Notes: a model not told the origin generated them from the sequence alone. Positions 33,528 to 45,093 are shown, counted from the stretch's first letter. The stretch: DNA of 64,000 nt from Panicum virgatum (GCF_016808335.1 NC_053140.1:30126086-30190085), one strand, 5' to 3'. Numbers and translations are program-made.

Positions 33528-35684
33528 TCATTGCTGAAACGGTCGAAACCCTTTCTTGAGCGGGAGCCGATGCTCGACTATGCTTCTATCCAGTCCAGGC
33601 ATCTCTGTGTAGTCCCATGCAAAGCAATCCCAGTATTCTTTTAGCAGTGTGATCACCTCCTCTCGCAAAGCCGGATCCAACTTCTTGCTGATAAATGTCG
33701 GCCGTGGCTTATCCCCAGGACCGATGTCAATCTCTTCCAAATCATCAGCTGATGTGAACCCGTATCCGAGTTTGCCGTCATCTAAAAAATCAGCCGCGAA
33801 TGCAAGCGAGTCTTCACTATCCACAAGATCAGCAGCAAACATAGGGAGATGACAAGAAAAATTATTTGGCCAACCGCACGGGCTGGCCGCTTCTATACTT
33901 CTATTATTTCTCAGAGCCAAATAGTCGATGAGTGACCAACTGCCAGAGCAGGCCATCGTGTGTACATGATGTAACAATTCCGACCAAAAACAGAATTTTT
34001 CTATTTTTCGGGGCCGATCGCCGGGACCGGCCTCTCTATTTTTATTACACTCCGTGGCATGCCAGGATGCGTTTACTCTGTGAGGCCAGTGGATAAGACC
34101 AGCCTCAATCCGTTTTTTTGTCGCCTCAATCCGATCACAGTCTTCCAGGGCGATCCCTGAGATCGGCTCTTGTCCTTCCGCGTCCCAGGCGTTCATATCT
34201 GCGACCGAGACCTCACTGGAATCATCTGCAGGGACCACTTCTACTTCATCGCCATCGCATTGGACGAGATACTGGTGCATTGTGGAAGGGATACAACAGT
34301 TGGCATGAATCCAGTCCCTTCCAAGCAGCACCGTGTATGTACTCTTGCTGTTAACGATGAAGAACGATGTCGGTACAGTCTTGCGGCCCACTGTCAGTTC
34401 CACATTAAGAACCCCCATCGCCTCTGATGGCTGTCCATTAAAGTCATTAAGCATCACATTGGTCTTGATCAAATCGGCAGAAGAACGACCCAATCGGCGC
34501 AGCACAGAATATGGCATCAGGTTAACTGCGGCACCAGTGTCGACCAACATCCTGTTCACAGGCTTGCCGTCAATGAAGCCCTTGAGATATAACCCCTTCA
34601 AGTGTTTGTAGCTCTTCTCCTTGGGCTTCTCGAAAATGATCGGCCGTGGGCCGAGATCCGGCTGCGCGATGGCCAATTCCTCCGGTTAGGGTGCTCGAAA
34701 CTCCGACGGGAGCACGAACACCATGTTCACATCAGCCGATGGCTTCTCATCGGTGTTTGTCTACTTGGGGCGCCACTCCATCCTCGGGGGGCGCCTCTCT
34801 TCCTTCTGCGGTCGCCTAACTTGCTCTGCTAGATCCGGACACGCTTTCCTCAGCATGTCAAGATACTTTGCTTCTGCCTCTTCCAGATTGCGCAGGCGCT
34901 GTTCTCTGCGCTTCTGCGACCGATTGAGCCCATCAGGACACCACCGTGGGCGATGGTACCTGTCTTCTTCCTCTAGCTCTGAATCACCCCTGGATGGGCG
35001 CCTCACATGGTTATCCTGACGTGTTCTGGGCCCCAAACGCCGGAACAACGATGTCTTGTCCTACTAGTGTCCTCGAGGCCTGCACTCCAAGCAATCATCT
35101 ATAGTGAGTAATCGGCTCATGCCGGAATTCCAACAGTACCTGAAGAACGGGCAATGCCAATGGTCGCGTATAGCTTGGCGCCTCCCCAATGTCCTTCCTG
35201 AGCGGTGCTCGTACTCGTCTTCCTCCGATTCGTATCGGCGGCGTAGCTGGTACTGGTACTGGTATTTTTCCAGAAGCCGATTAGAAACTGGAAGCTGATT
35301 GCGGATGTGACGCACTTGCTCTTCAGTCACATGCTGCTATTCCAACTCGTGTTCATTCTGCGGCCGCTTGCCAGAAGCGGCCTCTCTCCTCTGCTTGTCA
35401 TGGCGGCGCATAGGTCCCACCATGTTGATCTGGAATGCCAGATCTTGGCCCTCGGACCTGAAGTCTGACAGTTCCACCACGTTAGCTTGTGGGAAGGGCT
35501 TCGTATCCACCTTCATAGTGTGCTGAGCCAGGATTAATCGGCCTTGCTCGATAGCCGATTGGATCTGGTGACGCAGCTGCTTGCATTCACCCGTGGCATG
35601 AGTAAACGAGTGGTGCCACTTGCAGTATAGCCTTCCCTGCAGCTCTTGTGCCGTCGACAGCTTGTGATTTTTTGGGAGCTTCAG
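33528..35684 (-). pseudogene. Tat zinc-knuckle, linker and aspartic protease region
   Basis: After gag the same protein continues with YCKWHHSFTHATGEC, a Tat-type zinc-binding segment (about 35620), and a charged Arg/Glu-rich linker. Protease motif RMLVDTGAAVNLMP lies at about 34560, with VLLGRDWIH further on. Stops at 35339-35337, 35066-35061 (two), 34760-34758 and near 34688 break it. The last part (34676-33528) is open for 382 codons and ends before RT with the LDRSIVEHRLPLK motif. Confidence 0.82.
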
Positions 35685-37199
35685 CTATTTTTCTTTGAGG
35701 AGCAGGTCGAATATCTGCTCTGTTTTTGTCACGTCGAAGTCGAAGCCCTTCACAAGCCCCTGCTGCTTGATCCACTTGCATGGGACAGGATTTGCCCCCC
35801 GAGTCCACTCTGCCACGGCCACTTCTTGCTCCTCACCCGAGTCCTCAGATTCATCTGCCTGGGCCATGTTCACATGGCGCTTGAACTTGTCCTGGTACAG
35901 CTCAGGATGATAATGCTCGTATGCTGTAAGCTTCTGCACCAGGTGCGCCAGAGACGTGAGCTCCAACTGGAAAGTTGCATCTTTGATCGGCTTAGCAAGT
36001 CCCAGGACAGCCAGATCGACTGCCTCTTTCTCTGTGATGCGCGACGAGTAGCATCGGTTCTTGACCTCCCTGAAGCGCTGTATGTACTCTGACACGGTCT
36101 CTCCTCGCTTCTGCCTGACTTGGGCGAGGTCGGCAATTCCAGCTTCTGCAGCTTTCGAGTGGTACTGGGTATGGAATTGATCTTCAAGCTGCCTCCAAGT
36201 CTGAATCGAATCCGGAGCTAGTGACGCATACCATCCAAAAGCTGGGACTGTAAGGGATTGGCCGAAGAACCGGACCCTCAATGGATTCGACACTGAGATC
36301 ATCCCAAGCTGTGTTAAGTATCGGCTCACATGCTCGATGGAGCTGGCTCCCTCTGACCCGTTGAACTTGGTGAACTCAGGAAGCCGATACTTGGGTGGCA
36401 GTGGGATCAAGTCGTAGTCGCTTGGATACGACTTGTAATAGCCGATCGCTTTCCTCTTGGGCAGGATGCCGAACTGGTCTCTGAGTATTGCACTGACCTG
36501 CTCCACACTAAGAACTCTTGGGGCCGATGGCTCAGCACTCGGCCCAGTAGCGTACTTTGCCAGCCACGCTTGTTTTTCTGCGTCTGCTCCAGAAGCTCCT
36601 GGGTTCACCATCTGCACCGAGCGTGCTGGACTGACGCTGTCAGGGATGTAGGCGCACGTGTAGCCGTGCGGAATTAACTTAGGTGGCTCGGTGAGGAACT
36701 GGCCTTCTCCAGGATCACCGCCGATCTTGTGGACGACGTAGATCGGCGAGCTCTGTGGTCTGGGAGCTGCGAATGAGAATGGCAGTTGCGGCCTAGAATG
36801 CAGTGCAGCTTCCTCTGTGTGACTCCCCAGGATTGGCCCCGATGGAGAGTACTGGTTCTTGATTATCTCCTGGATGATGCGATGCGCCATGCGCTCAAGT
36901 TCGTTCATCAGGCTCTGAGACTGCCGATGAAGCGCATGGGCCACCATGTAGTTCATCTCCTGACGCAGGGCTCTGGTGCGTTCTTCAGATGGTACAGACA
37001 GATCTACATTGTCCAGAGCGCCTTCTGGTGAGAACCCCTTCCACTTGATGCCATGGTTGCGAGTCCTCTCAAAAGAGCCGATGAGATCGGCTTCCAGCAG
37101 AGCTTTGATCTCATCATACTTCTTCTTGTGTTCAGGAGGAAGCTCTTCATATGTGACGGGCTTGGGAGCAGGTTCTTGATCTTGAGCTCCAGTCATCAT
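35685..37199 (-). CDS. gag: Tat Gag
   Basis: About 504 residues from MMTGAQDQEP; I chose this ATG because the longer frame starts inside the LTR. N-terminal half is charged and proline-rich. The retrotransposon-gag core is at about residues 280-420 (YRLPEFTKFNGSEGASSIEH, then FGQSLTVPAFGWYASL and RQKRGETVSEYIQRFREVKN). Capsid protein of the element. A TAG (35687-35685) ends the frame before the zinc-binding segment, which continues in the same frame. Confidence 0.87.
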   Translation of the reverse strand: MMTGAQDQEPAPKPVTYEELPPEHKKKYDEIKALLEADLIGSFERTRNHGIKWKGFSPEGALDNVDLSVPSEERTRALRQEMNYMVAHALHRQSQSLMNELERMAHRIIQEIIKNQYSPSGPILGSHTEEAALHSRPQLPFSFAAPRPQSSPIYVVHKIGGDPGEGQFLTEPPKLIPHGYTCAYIPDSVSPARSVQMVNPGASGADAEKQAWLAKYATGPSAEPSAPRVLSVEQVSAILRDQFGILPKRKAIGYYKSYPSDYDLIPLPPKYRLPEFTKFNGSEGASSIEHVSRYLTQLGMISVSNPLRVRFFGQSLTVPAFGWYASLAPDSIQTWRQLEDQFHTQYHSKAAEAGIADLAQVRQKRGETVSEYIQRFREVKNRCYSSRITEKEAVDLAVLGLAKPIKDATFQLELTSLAHLVQKLTAYEHYHPELYQDKFKRHVNMAQADESEDSGEEQEVAVAEWTRGANPVPCKWIKQQGLVKGFDFDVTKTEQIFDLLLKEK

Positions 37200-37222
37200 T
37201 GCAGTGGATGTTGTTGCCGAGA

Positions 37223-37240
37223 GTCCCACCGGGCGTGCCA
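37223..37240 (-). other. Tat primer binding site
   Basis: Minus strand TGGCACGCCCGGTGGGAC, five bases after the 5' LTR. It begins TGG as tRNA-primed sites do; I do not assign the tRNA. Confidence 0.6.
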
Positions 37241-37245
37241 GGATG

Positions 37246-38446
37246 TGTTGTCGACCGAGACCCACCGGCGAGCAACGACGGGCAACACGAAGAGCCGGGA
37301 GGTTGCTAGGGCGCTAGAGGCACTGCTTCCTCGTCGACGGCCCGCAATTTCCGTCACGCGCCCGGAGGATGTGTGAAAACCGGGCGTGCCACCTGACCTA
37401 TACCCGATCAGGAGGGTGCAGACGTGCTCCGAACAGTTTCCTGCATACAAAGACATGTGTAAACGTAAGTCCGAGCCGTGGTCGGCTCCCCGGGACGACT
37501 CTTGCATCGGCTTTGAAGAGCCGATCGAGTTCCGGTGTCAGATGGGATCTGATTGTATCCAGATATAGTAAATAAAGCAAATAACTGTTAAACTGCTTTA
37601 ATTAAATCTAATTGATCTGATCCACGATAGTAACAGCTTCACTGCTAGATCGGAACATCCTACACGTGACTAGGCCTAGCGAACATAACAAACAACTAAA
37701 CCACAACCCAAAACAGAGGCTTAAGAACTAGCAAGAGCCGATTCCCAGAACAATCCCTATCAAGGCTAAGATAAAGCATCTATTACACTACCGGATCATC
37801 CAATCCGTTTGCAAGGCCTAACCTAGCAGATATTATGCCAACTCTTAAGATAAGAGCAAACCATAACAGATCAGATCTACTAAACATGAAAGAAGCAGGG
37901 TGTTGCCCCTGTGCGACTAGTTCTATGCGATAAGAACTAGCATGAGATTGAAACGTGACTGCACAGAGACAACATGATATTCGCAGATGATAAGCAACGA
38001 AGCACAACAAATCTACTAAAAGCCATGCTACGAATATCATGATAACTAGTATTACACGCCATCAAAAATGCTTCAGTACGAGTAACACCAAGGTAAAAGC
38101 AAGAACTATACTGCCCTGATCGCAAGAAGCGATCAGGGCAGCATGGCACTTACTTGGATGAAACCCTAGGATTAGGGGTGGCGATGCGCCGAGAGTTGTT
38201 GTTTGCGAGTCGTGATGACGCTCTCTTTACGAATAACAAAGGATACATATTTATAGTCCGGAGACTTGGGAAACAATCTAAACTAATCTTGTCCCGATCG
38301 GACTCTATCTCTAATCTTAAACTAAATCTAAGGATACACAGCCAATGTGGCCCAAACGCTCACGCAGGAGCCGATTTACAAGCCTTCCTCATCTTTTGCT
38401 TTAGGCTCATCTTGATTTCGGCCCATGTTAATTTATGGCGATAACA
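37246..38446 (-). repeat. Tat 5' LTR (1201 bp)
   Basis: Same termini as 8691-9840. Minus-strand TATA box TATAAATATG at 38255-38246; the 13-bp hairpin is at 38111-38141. Adjacent to the primer binding site, so this is the 5' LTR. Confidence 0.92.
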
Positions 38447-38451
38447 CAAAC

Positions 38452-39494
38452 TTAATACTGAACAAAGTACACGGCTCAACTTTTAAAAGTGTACAAAATA
38501 TCTACTTGACTACTTCAAAGTGATTTTTTGGGTGGTTTTACTGACGTGGCTACTGTAAGAAATGTACACCTAAAAGACTTCGACGGACATTGCCATAAAC
38601 ACTAAAAGAGCTGAGGAGCCAAAGCCGCTGAGAGTCCTTCCAAATTGTGATTAACGTTCAAATAGCGACGTCTTTTTCCCTGCCGCTAAAACGTTACAGC
38701 GCCGCTATGGACAATAGTGGTTTTACCACAACCATGAAAAATACAAGTAATAGTAGATGAACAAAAAAACATAGTGATTAACAAATGTCATAAACACAAA
38801 TATGTCTCCATGTCTACAAGAGTCCAAGGAACATTACTTAAGTTGACATTACAGTAAGATTCATACAATTTAAATGTTCAATTGTCCAAAAGATCAAATC
38901 AATAGTATAGAGCATGGCAACAAACTTGCATAAACCTATAGCCCCGCTATATCGGCTCTAAAGCTACGCCATTTAGCGCAGCTATAGCTTGGTTTAGCGC
39001 CTGTAGCTGTCGTAGTGGCACAAATTAAATACTAATATCGTAGCAGGGACCCTCTAAAAACGCTATAGCCCTACTATATCGGCACCCGCTATTTAAAACC
39101 ATGAGTCCAAGGCGGCGTAATATTAATCTATTTTCAAACGATGACTGACTTCCAGTAAATTAATCTCCTATCTCTTTTCATGCCTCGATTTGATATCGTC
39201 ATGGCCCAGAGTAGTGGGGACCGAGCTGAGCCCGGTTGGCTAGCACAGCGGGAGCTGGGCAAGCCCACCCGTGTTCTACGCCGGCCGGCGCGGGTGCTCC
39301 ACTCCTTCTTACAAGATGCGCCAGAGCTCCTGGCTGATTTCAAAAAAAAAAAAGGCCTAGTGTATTGATAAAATTATGTTGGTATTAAAAAAACCCCCGA
39401 AACTCATCTTATGCTGATGGACGAAAATGAAATACAGTATGCTCCTATTATAAATCATTCTCAAGGAAATAAATGATGACTTAACTTAATCATT
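38452..39494. other. Non-coding interval with a CGCTATAGC-rich MITE
   Basis: 38650-39104 begins near GTTCAAATAGCGACG and ends CCCGCTATTTAAAACCAT, with many GCTATAGC-type blocks, and shares its style with 44070-44194. 39160-39352 is a short segment ending GAGCTCCTGGCTGATTTC plus 12 A, like a 5'-truncated LINE tail. No gene seen. Confidence 0.45.
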
Positions 39495-39499
39495 GTCTG

Positions 39500-41439
39500 T
39501 GTTAACAGCCAAAATTGGCAAACACCGAGGCCAACCAATCTGACCGGTCGGGCCGACCGGTCCAGCCTGTATAATCTGAGTAGATTTAGATTTGTATTAG
39601 GAAATCTTTTGTAAATCGACTCGTGAAGGGGTACGTCTGAAAGTGATCGGGTGCTCTAGCCTAAGAGGGGAAGGGGGTGAATTAGGCACTAATAAAAACT
39701 TGACCTATGGCTCCAACAAGTTTGCACAAAACTTATACTTAAAACAAGCTATCTAGATGTGCAACTAGGTTGTTCTAGTGTAAAACCCCTATCCCAAAAG
39801 AGTTTAGTAACCTATAGCCTTTTCTATCAAGAAACTACTCTATGAAAGTAAAGGCATACAAATTGCTAGTATGAAATGCGGAAGCTTAAAGAGCGGGATA
39901 GGAGATAGCAAACTCTTGACGCGGGTGTTTATCCCGTGGTTCGGTTAGCCACAAAGGCACACCTACATCCACGTTGTTGTAGCACTCACTAAGAGTATTG
40001 CTACTCGGCCACCAAGTCTCTTCCGTGAACACAATCACGGTCACCTTGGCCCCGGGTTCCACTAAGGAGCTTCTCCACAAAGGATGGGGGTCTCCACGTC
40101 CCCCGCACAAAGTGTCGTCGCCGCTCCACACCAAGTCGGAGGGTCGATAACGTTGCCGGCGAGCTTCACGCTCCAAGGTGCCGGCGCACCAAGCTCTTGT
40201 TTTGGTTCACTAGAGAACCACAGCACAAAGGCTCAAGGCCATGCAATCACACTCACTAAGAGCTAATCTTGCACTCACACTTTACAAAACTAGTGCTATA
40301 AGCTAAGGATATGATCTATGAGCTCTTGTATGGCTTGGAGATGTTCTTGGATGTGTATGAGGTGTCTTGGGACTCCAGCAATCTTCAAATAGGCCGGGGT
40401 GAGGCGTATATATAGGCCACCAAGTCTTGTAGCCGTTGCTCCAACGGTCAGCTGAAATTCTGCGTATCACTGGAAGAACCGATGCCTCTGGCAGAGGTAG
40501 CGCCGGTTCATCCGGTCACACATAACACGAAGTAGCCGTTGAACTTCTGACAGCTGACACAGTGGCCACCGGTTGAACCGATGCTTTGTACCGATGCATC
40601 ACCGGTTCATCCGGTGCTTAAGGATCTTTTCCTGGGCGCTGACGTCATTGCACCGATGGTATACTCCGATGCACCGTCGGTTAAACCGGTGCTGAAGAAA
40701 CTTCTCCTGGGCACTTGACATCGTCTCTGGAACAAAGGACGCCCAATGCACCGATGCCCTTTCTTGGACCGTCGGTTCAATCGGTGCCTATAGGCTGACT
40801 TGGCTTCGATTTCCTCCTGCACCAAACATCAAGGCGTCGGTTCTTAGGTTCCCCCTCGACCCCCGTCCGCTAACCGGGTAGCGGAACCCCCGTAGGGGCT
40901 GCCCTTCGGGCCTTGCTACGCCTATTTTCTCTTTCTCTTTGTCATCACTTGAACCTAAAAGCCTGAGAATGATCATCTTAACAATCATATTAGTCCAAGT
41001 GTTGTGTTGTCATACGATCACCAAAATCACTTGAAATGGCATAAAAGGTGCCATGTTCCTTACAACGTCTTCCCCAGCCTATATATATGAAGGCTAAGGC
41101 CGATTGAGGGTTAGCCACAAACAAATCAATCAATTTGTCATTTATCGTTTTTTCTTTCAACCTCTAGCTTTTCCAACACATCTGTTGTTCTTCTTGCGTC
41201 TCTATGGCGTTCGAGGGCGTTCTGAGTGGCCTGCCGACCTCAGGACAATCCTAGATTTATTAGCTCCGACGGGGTCCCTCCCGAGCTTGTGATTCTAGGT
41301 TTTCGTGATTTCTCTAGAGCACCGGTCAGACTGGTCCGCTTAACTGGTCGGACCGATCGGCGCAGGGAGATTGCTGGTGATGATTGTTGCGATTCGCGCG
41401 TGCTAGCGCTTTCGTGTGTTGACCGGATTCGCGTCAACA
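39500..41439 (+). repeat. Solo LTR carrying a second solo LTR
   Basis: Starts TGTTAACAGCC and ends GCGTCAACA; perfect GTCTG duplications at 39495-39499 and 41440-41444. Without the inserted LTR it is about 510 bp. It has a TATA-like CCTATATATATG at about 41078 and short GACCGGTC-type repeats. Lineage not assigned. Confidence 0.82.
39638..41064 (+). repeat. Nested solo LTR (1427 bp)
   Basis: Starts TGAAAGTGATCGGG, ends GTTCCTTACA; perfect ACGTC duplications at 39633-39637 and 41065-41069. It has the CTAGCCTAAGAGGGG...GGTGAATTAGGC segment familiar from grass Copia LTRs, and repeated ACCGGTTCATCCGGTGC-type blocks at 40490-40800. Confidence 0.8.
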
Positions 41440-41591
41440 GTCTGTTTTTATTTTGACCAGTGATGCCACTGAAGAGGGATGAAGAGATTTGCGAGAAAAA
41501 TAAGTGCCCGCCTTTGGCTGGACTTGGACAGTGTTCAACTTCGTAGTGCTGGTTAGTTATTCCGGTTTCTGTGTAATCATATCGATGTATC

Positions 41592-41608
41592 ATTGCTCGA
41601 AAAAAAAA
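41592..41608 (+). mobile_element. 17-bp A-tailed insertion with 14-bp target duplication
   Basis: ATTGCTCG plus nine A, flanked by two identical CATATCGATGTATC (41578-41591, 41609-41622). This is what an extremely 5'-truncated LINE or SINE insertion would leave. Confidence 0.55.
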
Positions 41609-41622
41609 CATATCGATGTATC

Positions 41623-42295
41623 TTCTGTCAAACATGCAAAACACATACAGAACTAGCTGAAAAATGTTCTAAGAAAGCAAACAGCACAATGGTAGATGGC
41701 AACAGTCATGAAATTTATAAATGTTTCAGACTTCAGAGTGTACTTTGTGAAAAGCTTCCGTCACCAGTTTTTACGGAACCGTCTACTCAGTCCTTCACTG
41801 ACCGCAATAAAAATAGAGTAGAGTATGCAGAGGTTACACAATGTAATTCCCATGTTGTGAACACACTAGTAACTAAAAATCTAGCAGACTCGCAAGTCTT
41901 CTTCGCTTCTAGAGTTCTGCAGAAAATACAGCTATTACATTGGTGCAGTGATGCATCATCTGCATGCCTTTAGATGAGCCGCAAAGCATTTAAAACACAT
42001 ATGCCCATACAATGGTTGAAAGCAAATTCCCTATCTCATAAACCAAAGGGCAAACAACCTTCTGTATCAGCCAGAGCCAGTCATCATAAAGGAACAGCGG
42101 TATCATATAGAAGGCACCGCGCCACAACCACAAACATCATATCAATTGGATATCACCACGAATTATAAATATAAATATAAATATAAATATAAATATACAT
42201 TAACATTTGTGCAGAAAATGAATAACAGATAACTAAAAACAGTTGACAGGACATCCGTGAACCATATACTTTCCTTAAAAGGACAGACAAGCTAG
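41623..42295. other. Non-coding interval; (ATAAAT)n microsatellite
   Basis: A pure ATAAAT-type tract is at 42164-42196. The 126-codon plus-strand frame at 41593-41973 has no recognisable motif and crosses the A-tail. I see nothing else. Confidence 0.5.
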
Positions 42296-42434
42296 CTATT
42301 TAGGTTTCTGTTTCAGTTTCCAAAGTTGTTGCGTGGTTCTCCGATCAAAATATGCCAGTGGATTCACCATCACCACACAAGAATCCATGAAAGTTCTCCT
42401 GGATGTTCTTTTCATCTTCTTTGCAAAGAACATT
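42296..42434 (-). other. Candidate 3'-terminal exon of an unrecognised gene
   Basis: On the minus strand a CTGTAG acceptor-like site (to 42435) is followed by 45 open codons including RTFMDSCVVMVNPLAYFD and TTQQLWKLKQKPK, ending with TAG at 42298-42296. The composition is that of a real protein, but I cannot place it and no upstream exon joins convincingly. It may be a gene fragment. Confidence 0.25.
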
Positions 42435-42930
42435 CTACAGATAGTTAACTAATACGGATTCTTCGTTACTAACATGAAAGATGTTTTCCATTCACATGAC
42501 CATGATAATAACCTGCAGCAACATTTTACGTCAGCTCACCATCACCATGAAAAGCAGCTATTTTCATACACATGCTGATCATGGATACCAACATGCAGTC
42601 TATGTAATGTGAGAAAAAGGACAATGAATTAGATAGAGGGCCCTGCTAAGGTACTCCCATTACCCCCATACGAGGTAAGATTTCAAATAAATCTTAGCCC
42701 TTGATTTTTGAGGTGTGTACAAGAACAAAGTAGTTATTAATTAATTAAAATGTTTAGAAAAAATAAAAAAGAAAAGACAACAAACTGAACAAATGCATGT
42801 TAGATCTAATTGATAGATATTTACATAAAATTTTGTTTACTTTCCTATTTCTCAACATAAAAAATGCATTTCTCTTATTACCTCTTAAGAGGTAATGCTT
42901 TTCTTGGCAATTAAAAAAGAGTGGAGAACT
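42435..42930. other. AT-rich non-coding interval with a 20-bp perfect palindrome
   Basis: ATTACCTCTTAAGAGGTAAT at 42877-42896 is its own reverse complement; it does not extend. 42913-42930 is the left target duplication of the SINE. Confidence 0.55.
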
Positions 42931-44069
42931 GAGCGCTAGCTTAGTGGTGTGTGCTACGGTTGTGCAGGCCATCTGCCCGGGTTCGATGCTCAGCATCGGT
43001 GCTCGCGTGCCTCACCAGGAACAATGTTTCACTACTACAGAGACTACATGCATTCATAGATAGATTGTATCACAGTCGGTTTAACCAAAATTGTCATATC
43101 AAATGAGAAACACTTTCGGTTACATCTTTAGAGCCGTCACTAACAGTCAAGAGGGGAAAACTGACTGTGATATGGCATTATCACAGTCGGTTATGTAAAA
43201 CAAACCGACACATCAGTAGTACAGTCAGTTGGTGGCTAGAACCATCTATAAAATGACATTGTCACAGACGGCTCTAACACTCAACTGACATCAGTACAGT
43301 ACAGACGGTTCTAGCCTTGAACCATCACTAAAAATAGATTTACACCAAATCTTCAAAAAATCATAACTTTTCCATATGAAGTCAGATAGAGATAAACTTT
43401 ATATGAAAATTGTAGCTCTAGACGGGATCTAAAACTTTACAACTGACAAGTTTTTTATTTGAAGCCATATAGATGACTTAATATAGTTTGTAAAAATTGA
43501 CATTCTTAACATATATAATCTATGTCATGCTACTTTTCCTTAAACGTCTATGAAGTACTACTTGAGATACATGAGACGTATGGATATGGGATGGACCATG
43601 TGTACCATAGTTCATTTTCATCTTGATATTGATCCGGTAATTCTATATTTACTAGAGATATGCGTCAAGATCAATAAGCTATTTGACAGTCTTTCTATTT
43701 CTTTGAACATGTGTTACCAAAAATCAGAAGGCAAGTATAAAACCATATATGTACTTTGGTATTTGCATACCATGCATTGAGATGAGGAAAGCACACAGAG
43801 ATTGAAAAAAGAAAAGATCTGAAAGGGCCACCGAAATCAGGTTGACAATAGTATCAAAAAAAGAAATCAGGTTGACAATGCATGGAGAATTAAACTTGTG
43901 TTCCTACATGCATGCATTTGTGCGTGATTTTCTCTCATTGAGAGCACTTGGATGGGCCCCACTTGCATAGGACAGCTCCATATAAATATCCATGATGCAC
44001 AAGATAAGTTCGAGTTATTTTTTAGTACCACATTTTATTTCTTATCATCAGTTGTTAGATAACGCACAC

Positions 44070-44194
44070 GATGTTAAATAGCAGCGTATAGCGACACTAT
44101 AGCGGTTTCAGAGAGATGTCATTACGAGATTTAGCGGGCCAAAACGCATTATAGTGGCATTTTTAAATTTTATAGCCCTCTATTTAAAACATTG
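44070..44194. mobile_element. Small MITE, 125 bp
   Basis: Ends GATGTTAAATAGCAGCGTATA and, reversed, AATGTTTTAAATAGAGGGC pair imperfectly; GCTATAGC-type interior resembles 38650-39104. Confidence 0.45.
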
Positions 44195-45093
44195 GTACAT
44201 GTGCATATTTATATGCTATATAAGTGCCCAACATCTACTTATATGTAAAATTAGATTTTTTTTTTGAATTTTGGTTGATTTGAGTCAACAGTTTTCATTG
44301 ATGTTTCAATCACGGAGGGGAAATAACCATTATGTGAACTTGTGCTTAGACCAAGAAAAATTGGTTTACATTGTAAGTTTTGATAATTCAAACTCATAAC
44401 AAAATTATGCAATTTTCTTTTCTACACTGTAGGTCTATATGTACACTCCAAGTTTCGTATTCAAAAGACAGGATAAAGCAATGGAACGTCCAACTGATAT
44501 CACTAACGCATCATTGTTGGACTGGTTAGCAGAGGCTATGCGTGCGAGGGCTGAGATGTCGGTGGTCCGAATGCTGGTATTGGTGGATTTACGAAAAAAC
44601 GGAAATGACTGCGAGAGATAGTGGCTCCTATGTGCCCCGAGTGGTCTTCCAGCGCTCCTTGCAACTAATAGCTTTATTTTTTTTTGTTTTTTCCTATTGT
44701 TTCTGGGCTGAAAATATTATTTTTAAAAAATAACACTACTAGAAAACAGGCCAAAGGTCCAGGCCAAAGGTACTAGCTGCATCAGTACCGGCTGCAACAC
44801 CAGCTGGTATCTTTGGCTTGGACTGGGCACAAGGGAGGGAATTTGGTACCGGGTCATGGCACGACCCGGTGCCAATACTGGAGCACAGGCACCGGGTGGT
44901 GCCTCCAACCAGTACCAAATGCCCACGGCGGTAAAGGCACCGGTTCGTGGCATCACCCGGTGCCTATTGTGCAGGTAAAGGTACCGAGTGATGCCACGAC
45001 CCGGTGCTGGCCGATGCTCGGTCTTAAGGCACCGGTTGGTAATATGATCCGGTGCCAATGCGCTAGATTTTGCACCGGGTCATTGGCCCATAC

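Larger units (their letters stand above)
8691..38446 (-). mobile_element. Tat-lineage Ty3-gypsy retrotransposon with antisense accessory genes
   Basis: Flanked by perfect CAAAC duplications (8686-8690, 38447-38451). LTRs at 8691-9840 and 37246-38446. On the minus strand the order is gag, protease, RT, RNase H plus a second archaeal-type RNase H, integrase, which with the antisense plant-mobile-domain gene defines the Tat lineage. A Tekay element is inserted at 12339-28595; without it the element is about 13.5 kb. By eye the LTRs differ at roughly 23 aligned sites plus two indels (about 2%), more than the nested Tekay LTRs. Pol has several stops and frameshifts, so it is not autonomous. Confidence 0.92.

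Noticed and set aside
41593..41973. 126-codon plus-strand frame
   Set aside because: Starts in an A-tailed insertion footprint and has no recognisable domain.
42877..42896. 20-bp palindrome as a MITE tip
   Set aside because: Pairing stops abruptly and there is no target duplication; left as a simple palindrome.
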